Assembly (NCBI RefSeq): GCF_018919205.1
Contig: NZ_JAHLQN010000001.1
Location: forward strand, 1,240,001-1,304,000
Origin: Dysosmobacter acutus
GTDB taxonomy: Bacteria; Bacillota; Clostridia; Oscillospirales; Oscillospiraceae
Length of the DNA stretch: 64,000 nt
Direction of reading: 5' to 3'
Positions 56,832-64,000 of this stretch are shown here, piece after piece (positions within the stretch are counted from its first letter, which is position 1; each line of letters starts with the position of its first letter). The position numbers were made by a program, and so were the translations under genes. The notes below the pieces were generated by a model. That model was not told the origin of the DNA. It worked only from the letters and a program-made list of their open reading frames with translations, and did not search any database.

Positions 56832-56860
56832 AATATACAGCATGCGCCGCTTTGTGTCAA
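56832..56860 (-). promoter_or_regulatory. Promoter of the holin-like toxin
   Basis: On the minus strand TTGACA (top 56855-56860), 17 bases, TATATT (top 56832-56837). It shares AAAGCGGCGCA just after the -35 with the antisense promoter. Confidence 0.88.
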
Positions 56861-56888
56861 TTCCTGCCGCCCTTCTGGGCGGCTTCTA

Positions 56889-57197
56889 CTACTTTGCCAG
56901 TACCTTGTCAAAGGCCTCCCGGTCGCCCCGCTCAAACGCCTCACAGAGGCTGTGGTAGGGCGCATTGGCGGAAAAGTCGGTGATGTACTTGTTCAGCTCC
57001 TCCAGTGCAGCCTCCTGGGCCTTGCCGTCCATGGCATCCCAGCGCCTGCGCAGCGCAGGATAGTCCAGCTCGGCGCCGCCGTTGATGGCCATACCCTGCT
57101 GAATGTTGTTGACCAGCATCCTCCTGGCTACGCCCAAATCCTCGTTGTTGGCTTTGGCAATTTCAAAGATGTTCCATGCGTACTGTTTCAGGTTCAT
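56889..57197 (-). CDS. Phage protein, unknown (102 aa)
   Basis: This soluble helical protein has the segments NIFEIAKANNEDLGVARRML and WDAMDGKAQEAALEELNKYI. It lies between the lysis genes and the tail genes. No family is recognised. Confidence 0.65.
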   Translation of the reverse strand: MNLKQYAWNIFEIAKANNEDLGVARRMLVNNIQQGMAINGGAELDYPALRRRWDAMDGKAQEAALEELNKYITDFSANAPYHSLCEAFERGDREAFDKVLAK

Positions 57198-57211
57198 AAA
57201 GGATCTCCTTT

Positions 57212-57451
57212 CTATTTCCTGCTCTCCAAATCATCGATCCGATGATTCGCCACTTTGAGTTTTTCCTCCTCCACTGTTACGCGCTCTTCCAGTGCGTAAG
57301 TGCGCTCGATTAGGTTATTGTGCTTATGCACTTTCTGCTCAAGCTGTTCCATCCGATAGGCAATAAGTGCAGTGCTCTTCTTGTTGGCTAAATAAGCACC
57401 TGACATAGTGCCAATCATTGCGAGGACTGCGACAATGATGTTCTCCGTCAC
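57212..57451 (-). CDS. Small phage protein with membrane helix and coiled coil
   Basis: The 79-residue protein starts with one membrane segment (IIVAVLAMIGTMSGAYLA), followed by a coiled coil (MEQLEQKVHKHNNLIERT). This pattern is shared with XhlA/BhlA-type lysis accessory proteins, but the order of segments is reversed from XhlA. Confidence 0.65.
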   Translation of the reverse strand: MTENIIVAVLAMIGTMSGAYLANKKSTALIAYRMEQLEQKVHKHNNLIERTYALEERVTVEEEKLKVANHRIDDLESRK

Positions 57452-57478
57452 GCCCGCACCTCCATAAAATATAAAAAT

Positions 57479-57985
57479 TTAATAGCTAAATGAATTGGAT
57501 GTGATAGCAGCGGTTGTGTAATTAACCGTATACCTATTTAACCCAGAAGTTCCGCTATAGGATTTAACGCCACTAAACGCAATTGTATAATTCTGTCCCG
57601 CTTGGACAGTAAATGTGTAACTTGCCTTGGTGTCGCGTTTAGATACCACTGTGCTACCATTGTACGAAATAGTGATGGTTGCATAACCATACCATACGCC
57701 AGTGTTAATAGCAGAGTCGCAGATGACCGTGATGGTAGTTCCCGGAGCAACATAAAAACCAGTTGACGAGCTGCTTACATTGTTCACTTTCCAACTACTG
57801 TAAGCAGAAGTACCTGTAACAGTGATATAAGAGCTCGGAATAATTTTTGGCCAGAATTTTTCCGCTACGCCATCTACTCCGACATAGGCAGCCTTAACTT
57901 TGTGAGCCACTCCATCCACGCCAATATAAATATTCGTTGCTTTCCTTGCTGTCCCATCAATTCCGATATATGCTTTTCTCGCCAT
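57479..57985 (-). CDS. Phage tail/host-contact protein with VDG repeats
   Basis: The 168-residue protein starts with three short repeats of the form YIGVDGVAxK (residues 5-40). A beta-rich domain follows (SSYITVTGTSAY, SYTFTVQAGQNYTIAF). Repeats like these are common in surface or tail proteins of clostridial phages. The DNA is AT-richer than nearby genes, suggesting a recent host-range exchange. Confidence 0.7.
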   Translation of the reverse strand: MARKAYIGIDGTARKATNIYIGVDGVAHKVKAAYVGVDGVAEKFWPKIIPSSYITVTGTSAYSSWKVNNVSSSSTGFYVAPGTTITVICDSAINTGVWYGYATITISYNGSTVVSKRDTKASYTFTVQAGQNYTIAFSGVKSYSGTSGLNRYTVNYTTAAITSNSFSY

Positions 57986-57996
57986 ATCAGATCACC

Positions 57997-59880
57997 TCAC
58001 TCATAGACAAAGTACAGCTTGCCAGTTTCCAGCGGAGAGGTTCCTGCGGTCAGGTCGGTGGGGCCGTAGGTGTAGGCTGGTGCCGCCCCCACCTGTTCCG
58101 CAGTGATATTACTCATATTTGCGGTTACAGTCGTGTTTTCTGCAATGGTCGTAATGAGAATATTTACACTCCCTAATCCGCTTGGGTTATCTCCTATAGA
58201 AGAAAACGCGACCTCATACTTCTGGTTAGCACTGTCAAAACCACTTCCAAAAGCCGGAATAACATATCCAAAAGCCATTGCAAATACAGACACCCCATTA
58301 TTCATTGCTTCATAGATTTCTTTTGCTGAATGACTGGAGGTATATCCTGAATCATTCTCGCCAATTATTACAGTTAAAGGTGTGTTTTCATCCACATAGG
58401 CCTTTGTCGCGGCGTGCAGGCCGCTTGTTGGTGCCCCTGAAAGCGTCAGAGCCCCCGACAGGGTCCCGCCGGATGTGGGAAGCGCCCCGATGTCCGCCGG
58501 TGCTATTGCGTCGCTGCCGTCGGTCTTGTGGCTGGCCTTGTGGGCCGCGGGCGTCATGGAAGCAGGAAAATCCGTGATCTGCGACTTGGTGTGGCTGTGC
58601 TCCCTGGCGGCCGCCCCGATCTGCTCCGCCGTCACGCCGTGGGGGTTGCTCTTGCTGGCGATATGCCCCGGCACCTCGGCCAGGGATTCATTGAACGCCG
58701 TCTCCGTCCCGGAGTAGCCTCCCTCCACGGCGGTGGTGTAGGCGCTCTTGCCGTTCTGGCCGGACACGCCCGCCGGGCCCTGCTCTCCCTGGGGGCCGCG
58801 CGGCCCCTGTTCGCCCTGGATGCCCTGTATACCCTGGGGGCCTTGGACGCCCTGGGCGCCCTGTTCCCCCTTGGGCCCCTGCTCTCCCTGTGGGCCTGCG
58901 GGGCCTTGGGGGCCGACGGGGCCTTGCAGCGCCCCGACGCTGACCCAGCCGGCAGCGTCCACGTCCCAGATGTAGATGACGTTGTTCTCTGTGGTGCCCA
59001 CGGCGTAGGCGTCCCCCTCCCCGCCGGTGGGGTGGGCGGTCTGTAAAGCCAGCAGCGTAGCGTACAGCGCCAGCACCGTGAAGCTTTTGCCGTCCGCTCC
59101 GTCGTCGCCCCGGAGGCCCTGGGGGCCCATCGGCCCCTGGGGACCGGCCTCGCCCTGGGTGCCCTGGGGACCCGCTACGCCCTGCTCCCCCTGGTCGCCT
59201 TTGGGACCCTGTACGCCTTGGACGCCCTGGATGCCCTGTGGCCCTGCCGCGCCTTGTGCGCCCTGCGCGCCCTGCACACCCTGGGGACCCTGAGGGCCCC
59301 GGACAGAAACGCTTTGAGGGGCTGTTGCGGTATCCTGGATTGAGAAGGACATGACGCCATTGGTATCTACGCTGGGGACAATACAAGGGCCGGTCATCCC
59401 TTGAATCCCCTGGCTTCCGGTGTCACCCTTGTCTCCTTTGTCGCCCTTTTCGCCATGGTCGCCCTTGACGCCGGTCACTACGGTGACGCCGTTTTCGTCT
59501 GTCACCACGCCATTGGTAAACTGCATCCGGCTCCGCTGGGGCAGGGCGTTCCCCGCCGCGTCCAGGATCACGTGCCCGGAGGAGCCGGTGGCCTCCCATA
59601 CGGTGCCATCTGCGCTGACCTCCAGCACCCTGTCTGCGTTCAGCCGGAGGTATGCCACCGCGTCGCCTGACCGCTGTACGATTTTCATGACGCCAAGCCG
59701 CTCCAGCTCCGGCAGCAGCGTATCATTGAGATACCCTTGAATGGAATTCCCTGCTTTGTCAAACGCGGCTTTCAGTTCCTGGGCGGACATGCCGCCCACA
59801 TCATTGGGCTCGTCGTCTAATTTCTGGATGATGTTGAGATCATCGTTCAGGGTCTGAAGCTTTTGGAGTTCTTCTGCCAT
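57997..59880 (-). CDS. Collagen-like tail fibre protein
   Basis: The 627-residue protein has a helical N-terminus, a beta domain, then two blocks of Gly-X-Y repeats (about 140-260 and 320-380). A globular C-terminal part with the usual [16 protein letters not shown] repeat ends the protein. Trimeric collagen-like stalks with such repeats form phage side or tail fibres, with the C-terminus as receptor-binding tip. Confidence 0.85.
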   Translation of the reverse strand: MAEELQKLQTLNDDLNIIQKLDDEPNDVGGMSAQELKAAFDKAGNSIQGYLNDTLLPELERLGVMKIVQRSGDAVAYLRLNADRVLEVSADGTVWEATGSSGHVILDAAGNALPQRSRMQFTNGVVTDENGVTVVTGVKGDHGEKGDKGDKGDTGSQGIQGMTGPCIVPSVDTNGVMSFSIQDTATAPQSVSVRGPQGPQGVQGAQGAQGAAGPQGIQGVQGVQGPKGDQGEQGVAGPQGTQGEAGPQGPMGPQGLRGDDGADGKSFTVLALYATLLALQTAHPTGGEGDAYAVGTTENNVIYIWDVDAAGWVSVGALQGPVGPQGPAGPQGEQGPKGEQGAQGVQGPQGIQGIQGEQGPRGPQGEQGPAGVSGQNGKSAYTTAVEGGYSGTETAFNESLAEVPGHIASKSNPHGVTAEQIGAAAREHSHTKSQITDFPASMTPAAHKASHKTDGSDAIAPADIGALPTSGGTLSGALTLSGAPTSGLHAATKAYVDENTPLTVIIGENDSGYTSSHSAKEIYEAMNNGVSVFAMAFGYVIPAFGSGFDSANQKYEVAFSSIGDNPSGLGSVNILITTIAENTTVTANMSNITAEQVGAAPAYTYGPTDLTAGTSPLETGKLYFVYE

Positions 59881-59894
59881 GGTTGCACCTCACT

Positions 59895-61556
59895 TCACAG
59901 TCCCGGCACTTCGCCGGTGCGGTTGATTTCGTGCTGCAATGCGCCGTTCCCCTGGCCGACAGGGATGTCCGCCGGTATAGTTGGCGCGGCTACGCCCTGG
60001 GGTGTTCCGGCTGCCGGCATTGCCGCGCCAAGGGCAGACTGCTGGCGACGCAGGGCGTCGATGAGCCGCTCCTTGTCGGTAATCATCCCCGCCGGCACAC
60101 GCTCCAGGTACTCGATGATGCCGATCTTGTTCTGCATCAGCAGATTGTCCATAGTCTGCATGGTGGCGATCTCGCTCCAATAGGAGGAGGCCCCCACGTC
60201 CAGGTTGATGGAGACCGGAATGCCGGCAAGCTGGGAGAAGTCAAAGGTGACCAGGTCGGTTTCCTCTGTCGCAGGGTGTTTCACCTCCACCCACCGCCGG
60301 CCGTAGTGGGTCTTCATGAAGGAGAGGTAGATGCGGCCCAAGTCTTCGATGGACTGCAAAAGGTCCTGCTTGGTAAGCTCCATGGGCACGGCGCTGGCCC
60401 GCTGGAGGGCGATGATGGCAGAGGTGTTATCCGGCCTGGTGTCGCCCAAAGCCACATCAGAGGCGCCCAAGAACTTCTGGGTGTATTGGATGGCCAGCTC
60501 AATGAACTGGCTGATTTGGGGAGAGATGGTGGCCGGGTCCATGATCTTGGCCGCTGAGGCCACATCGCCGCCGGCCATGCCGATGGCGGCGCCCACGCGG
60601 CTGTCCCACTTTTTGATCCGGGTGGAGTCGTAGATCACTTTTGGATAGGCGGTGGTCATCAGGGAGATCATAGACATGGCAAAGAGCTTGTTCACAAAAA
60701 TCTGATTTGGGATCAGCCCTGTAATCATGGCCTGGCCGTGGTAGCAATCCTTCACATAGTCCCAGCTCATCCAGGTCACGGGGTAAAGGTCGACGCCAAG
60801 GTCCCACTCCTTTCGTATGAGGGCAGTCTGCGTGCACTCATAGGCGTGGATCGTCCCACTCTCCAAATCCCGCCACAGCCGCAGCAGCACCGTCACCTTG
60901 CTGCCGCCCAACTCGTCCAAATTCCCGCTTTCACCCGTCTCCTTGCAGTCCGGACGGATTTTGTCGCTTTCGCCGCCGTAGGTTTTGGCCCGGCGCTTTG
61001 CCTCACCAAGAAGCATCCGGCGGGAGAGGAGGATCCATGGCTGGCTCTGGAGATCGCGGCTGTTGGGATTTCCAAAATGGACCTGGGTGTTGTCCAGCAC
61101 CTCGGTGCGGATGCCGCCCTTGGCGTCCTGCCCTGTCTGGATGGACTCGTCCCAGTAGGTGTAAGTGCATCCGTCCCCGTCCACGGCGGCGTTGCGGCTG
61201 AACTCCCGGATCAGGGAGGGCATTTTGTTCATCTCAAAGATGCTTTGGAACTGGTTGTTCAAAACGCCGCAGATCAGGTCCAGCTCCAGCTTGGTCCGGA
61301 CGCCGGAGGAGGGGATGGGGGAGGCGTGGAGCTTTAAGTTGTCCGTGGATACGCTGGCCACGGAGAAGAGAACCACCCGCTTCAAAAAATTGAAAACCGG
61401 TGTGGGCAGGCCGTTGGACTGGACGCCCTCCCACTGCTTGCCGATGAAAAAGTTTTCGTTGTTGCGTACGCAGTCGTAGAGATGGATGCCCTCGTTGAAC
61501 TCCACCGCGCCGCTGAATTCCCGGTACACCGTCTCCGGCGTCAGTTTTTCTTTCAT
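59895..61556 (-). CDS. Podovirus-type portal protein
   Basis: This 553-residue protein fits portal/head-tail connector proteins of podoviruses: a first region with NNENFFIGKQWEGVQSNGLP, FNFLKRVVLFSVAS, VTWMSWDYVKDCYHGQAM and IPNQIFVNKLFAM, then the DTRPDNTSAIIALQRASAVP stretch. It forms the dodecameric DNA gate. The terminase and gp10-like genes lie just upstream. Confidence 0.85.
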   Translation of the reverse strand: MKEKLTPETVYREFSGAVEFNEGIHLYDCVRNNENFFIGKQWEGVQSNGLPTPVFNFLKRVVLFSVASVSTDNLKLHASPIPSSGVRTKLELDLICGVLNNQFQSIFEMNKMPSLIREFSRNAAVDGDGCTYTYWDESIQTGQDAKGGIRTEVLDNTQVHFGNPNSRDLQSQPWILLSRRMLLGEAKRRAKTYGGESDKIRPDCKETGESGNLDELGGSKVTVLLRLWRDLESGTIHAYECTQTALIRKEWDLGVDLYPVTWMSWDYVKDCYHGQAMITGLIPNQIFVNKLFAMSMISLMTTAYPKVIYDSTRIKKWDSRVGAAIGMAGGDVASAAKIMDPATISPQISQFIELAIQYTQKFLGASDVALGDTRPDNTSAIIALQRASAVPMELTKQDLLQSIEDLGRIYLSFMKTHYGRRWVEVKHPATEETDLVTFDFSQLAGIPVSINLDVGASSYWSEIATMQTMDNLLMQNKIGIIEYLERVPAGMITDKERLIDALRRQQSALGAAMPAAGTPQGVAAPTIPADIPVGQGNGALQHEINRTGEVPGL

Positions 61557-61566
61557 ATGCGCTCCT

Positions 61567-63387
61567 TTATCTCACGTTGTCTGTGTAGCGCACCTTGGCC
61601 GCTAAGGACAATATGGTGGCCGCAGCACTGGCGGAGGTGCTTTTGAAGATGATCTTCAAAAAGGCCGCCCGTTTCAGCTTGAGTTTGATCCGCCGGATCT
61701 GGGGCTTGCGGTTGGTGCCAAAGCTCCAGTGGGCAAAGTTGACGCGGCTGAAGGTGCTCAATGAGGAGGCCACCACCTTCTCCTCGTAGTCGGAGCGGCG
61801 GTTGGTCTGGGCGGTCATGGTCACCAGGGCCCCGCTCTCCGGCTTCAGGCTCACATAGAAGTAGGCCACGAATTTTTCCATCCACTCCTTTTGAAAGGAC
61901 ATGGACCCGGTCTCGGCATAGGCGTCGATCTCCGCGCCGTCGTCGTTGCGGTATTCCGGAGCAAGGGACCGCAGCGCTCCCGCGGGAGTCAGGAAGAAGG
62001 CAGAGCCCTCCACGTTCACCATCCGCTCGGCGGGGAAATTGGTGTACTGATACCAGGTGTTGTTGGCGTAGTTGTAAAGGAGGGCCTCGCTTCCATAGGT
62101 GAAATAGAGTTCCTGTTGCTCCTTGTGGTTGAAGATATGTACGCCGGACAGGCGATAGGTCCGCAGCGTGGAGCGGACCCGGTCACTCATGCGCACGGCG
62201 TTGCGGTCGCTGTCGGTGATGTTGCCGCTGGTGGAGGTGGCCTTCCACTCATAGGCGGTATCGCCGTCCAGCGTCACGGGATTGTTCTCCACGAGGCACG
62301 CCTGCCCCGGCGCGATGTTGCCGATCTGCCGGTTTACCGTGGTCACATAGAAGGCCGGCGTGGTCTGTCCGGAGGCAAGCTCCAGCGTGCTGTAGGAGAC
62401 GGACCAGGTGGAGTCCTCTTTAAAAATGAGCAGGCGGCTGTAGTGCCGGACGCAGGAGGTGATGGATGTGTTCTCCGATCCGGCCCGCAGCTCATAGAGG
62501 TCCGGGAAGTACTCCGCCGAGGGCGCCCCATCGGCGGTGAGGCCGCTGTAGATGGTGCGGTTGGAGCCGTCCCCGTAGAGGAAGACCCGGGCGTCGGTGT
62601 TGCCGTTGTAGAGCTCGGAAAAGCGCATGGACGTGACCTCGCCTCTGGCGCCGTCGCCCTTTTGATAAGTGATCTCCACTGTGTTGATGCCCTTTTCCGG
62701 GGCGGAGGCAAAGCTCACCTGGCCCTTTTCCTGGTTTACGGTATAGGTGATGTCGGTGCCGGAGACAGAGAGCACGCTGTCAATCCCCATCTCGTTGAGC
62801 TGGAAAAGCTTGGCTATGCCGTCTGGCGAGAACTTCTGCTTGCGCAGCCCGTTGAGCCGGTTGATGGGCTCCAGCAGCGTGCCGCCGCCGGAGGGAGGGG
62901 TGGCGGTGGTGATGACCGGGATGTAGCCTGTCACCGGGGCAAACCTGCTTTCAGCTCCGCCGTCCCAGACCATATATTCGTGGCCGTTGAGCAGATACAC
63001 CTTGTCGGAAAATCCAAAGAAGTGGGTGTCATCCTGAGTGCACTGCCCGACCTCTTTTGCCGCGGCGCCGTCCACATCAAAGATCAGCCCGCCGTAGGAA
63101 GCCAGCAGATGGTGGCTCTGCCCCACCTTCCCATACCAGAGTCCGCACACTTCCGGCTGTTCCGCCTTCCCCTCGGTGGTGCTCTGCTGCCAGGGTGTGT
63201 GGAGGTCACAGATGGTTTTGGTCCCGCTGCGGATTTGCAGATGGCCCTCCCGGGTGATCTTGAAATTCCGGCATACCGAAAGCTCTCCGTCCTTCAGTGT
63301 GGTGTCGCCGTCCGGGCTTTCGTTGAGCCCCAGCCACTTGTCCGCGTGGAAAATGGCCTGCTCACGTGTATTTGTAATTTGTGACAA
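61567..63387 (-). CDS. Tail stabilisation protein (P22 gp10-like)
   Basis: The 606-residue beta-rich protein has repeated propeller-like strands such as LLASYGGLIFDVDG, HFFGFSDKVYLLNGHEYMVWD and YFPDLYELRAGSE. The DGELSVCRNFKIT start is typical of the podoviral stabilisation proteins that close the portal. It lies between terminase and portal. Confidence 0.75.
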   Translation of the reverse strand: MSQITNTREQAIFHADKWLGLNESPDGDTTLKDGELSVCRNFKITREGHLQIRSGTKTICDLHTPWQQSTTEGKAEQPEVCGLWYGKVGQSHHLLASYGGLIFDVDGAAAKEVGQCTQDDTHFFGFSDKVYLLNGHEYMVWDGGAESRFAPVTGYIPVITTATPPSGGGTLLEPINRLNGLRKQKFSPDGIAKLFQLNEMGIDSVLSVSGTDITYTVNQEKGQVSFASAPEKGINTVEITYQKGDGARGEVTSMRFSELYNGNTDARVFLYGDGSNRTIYSGLTADGAPSAEYFPDLYELRAGSENTSITSCVRHYSRLLIFKEDSTWSVSYSTLELASGQTTPAFYVTTVNRQIGNIAPGQACLVENNPVTLDGDTAYEWKATSTSGNITDSDRNAVRMSDRVRSTLRTYRLSGVHIFNHKEQQELYFTYGSEALLYNYANNTWYQYTNFPAERMVNVEGSAFFLTPAGALRSLAPEYRNDDGAEIDAYAETGSMSFQKEWMEKFVAYFYVSLKPESGALVTMTAQTNRRSDYEEKVVASSLSTFSRVNFAHWSFGTNRKPQIRRIKLKLKRAAFLKIIFKSTSASAAATILSLAAKVRYTDNVR

Positions 63388-63414
63388 TTGTGAACCTCCT
63401 TACAAAACCATCCA

Positions 63415-64000
63415 TTAAGCGCCATAGCTCATATAGGAGGCGCTGGCCTCGCCGCCGGTCATTGCCTTGTCATAGGGTTCCAGGGCGTCTTCTTCCTCAA
63501 AGGAAGGGGAGGGCCGCTCCGGCGTTATGGATCGGGTGATGCACAAATACCGGCAGGCGTCGACAATGTGGGTGATGTCGTGGGGCTCTGCAGCGCAGTC
63601 CGACACGTTTTTGTCGTCATGCTGGATGGCCTGTATGTTGCGGATAAGCCCACGGCACTCCCGGCTGACCAGCAGTCCGGGTTTTTCGTCGTCGCAACCT
63701 CCATATCGTTCGCTTCCGCCCTTGGGCGAAAGCTCACTCCTTCCGGTGCTCCTCCTCTCCCCACCGGACCCGCTGCGCTGGGCTCCGGCGGAGGGCCCCA
63801 TGGGCTTAAGGGCTTCCTTCACTGCCATCCAGCCCTGGATGCGGTTGTTGCTGGCCTTTACCAGCCCCACACCGTGCTGCATGAACAGCTCCGCCATGGA
63901 TCGCCCGGTGTCCTTCTGTCTGGCCCACATGTCAGGCGGGGCGATGGTGTAGGCGATGCGCTCCCGCTCCGGGGTGAGAGAGTGCATCAGCTCCGCCGCA
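63415..64000 (-). CDS. Terminase large subunit, C-terminal part
   Basis: The frame runs off the right edge, so only the last 195 residues are seen. ARQKDTGRSMAELF, VGLVKASNNRIQGWMAVKEA and IQAIQHDDKNVSD, then DITHIVDACRYLC are the C-terminal nuclease-domain landmarks. About 37 residues (63682-63798) of low-complexity Ser/Gly/Arg type are inserted between them. The gene packs DNA with the portal. Confidence 0.85.
   Translation of the reverse strand, partial: AAELMHSLTPERERIAYTIAPPDMWARQKDTGRSMAELFMQHGVGLVKASNNRIQGWMAVKEALKPMGPSAGAQRSGSGGERRSTGRSELSPKGGSERYGGCDDEKPGLLVSRECRGLIRNIQAIQHDDKNVSDCAAEPHDITHIVDACRYLCITRSITPERPSPSFEEEDALEPYDKAMTGGEASASYMSYGA
63682..63798 (-). repeat. Palindromic insert in the terminase gene
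   Basis: About 117 bases add roughly 37 to 39 residues in frame. CGCCC-TT-GGGCG (63717-63728) and TCCGGTG...CACCGGA (63742-63768) can form two hairpins. Family relatives as I know them continue directly from the preceding to the following motif. Confidence 0.55.

Larger units (their letters stand above)
30774..64000. mobile_element. Prophage (podovirus-like), right end outside the window
   Basis: From the left breakpoint onward almost every gene is of phage type: early replication, immunity, integrase, RusA, terminase, portal and tail genes. Early genes run left, mid genes right and late genes left. The right boundary is not seen. The left boundary is complicated by the proposed inversion; the original attL is more likely near 42.4-43.5 kb, beside the integrase. 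Confidence 0.92.

Noticed and set aside
58750-59300. Repeated GC-rich DNA considered as a repeat array
   Set aside because: It encodes Gly-X-Y collagen repeats of the tail fibre protein.
61891-63384. Plus-strand frame of 497 codons opposite the gp10-like gene
   Set aside because: No start signal and no domain; the reverse frame is a phage tail protein.

Overview
The window looks like a chromosome segment of a GC-rich gut Clostridium relative, most likely Oscillospirales (Flavonifractor or Lawsonibacter-like). The evidence is Firmicutes-type ribosome binding sites, SigA-type promoters, a YerC-type TrpR protein and Hsp33. It also has peptide-fermentation genes and clostridial phage families. 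Host genes fill about 1-30.6 kb. From about 30.77 kb to the right edge the DNA is prophage, and it leaves the window inside the large terminase gene.

Host part. 0-3.6 kb holds a putative metal-dependent cyclase, an AhpD-like protein and an old-yellow-enzyme reductase with an Fe-S cluster. 3.7-12.2 kb holds housekeeping and transport genes: cupin, YihY/BrkB, M29 aminopeptidase, gamma carbonic anhydrase, chorismate mutase, TSUP exporter, dicarboxylate symporter, DUF3298 protein, yerC, methyltransferase and hslO. Next comes a five-tRNA operon (Val, Asp, Phe, Gly, Cys). A LysR regulator is divergent from a peptide-uptake operon of lipoprotein, RidA-like protein, S9 peptidase, TPR protein, DppBCDF-type ABC parts and a MATE exporter. 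24.6-30.4 kb holds a DUF3870 gene, an M20 dipeptidase, a dipeptide epimerase, a DUF819 membrane protein and a transglutaminase-like protein, which together suggest use of murein-type dipeptides.

Prophage part. 31-37 kb (minus strand) is the early module: cytosine methyltransferase, DnaB-like helicase, initiator with internal iterons, SSB, possible annealing protein and PD-(D/E)XK exonuclease. 37-40 kb is an unusual double immunity region with two separate operator sets and a 39-bp inverted repeat around a tiny ORF. 40.2-40.8 kb is a type III toxin-antitoxin locus: a strong promoter, a tandem-repeat antitoxin RNA, a terminator and a TenpN/CptN-like toxin. A tyrosine integrase follows, and then a fragment of a Microviridae VP2 gene. 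43.5-48.9 kb (plus strand) holds small zinc-ribbon genes, HNH-like genes, RusA, a ribbon-helix-helix regulator and an antirepressor. 49-64 kb (minus strand) is a podovirus-like late module: terminase, gp10-like tail protein, portal, collagen-like fibre, holins, endolysin and two probable ejection proteins. A second, type I-like, toxin/antisense-RNA locus lies inside it.

The main structural observation is that one HNH-type gene appears cut in two. Its 5' half is on the minus strand at the left prophage edge and its 3' half is on the plus strand at 43.5 kb. Flipping 30.77-43.50 kb rejoins both halves in frame and restores a standard phage order, so this segment seems to have inverted as one piece. 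The two strongest findings are this inversion and the type III toxin-antitoxin locus.
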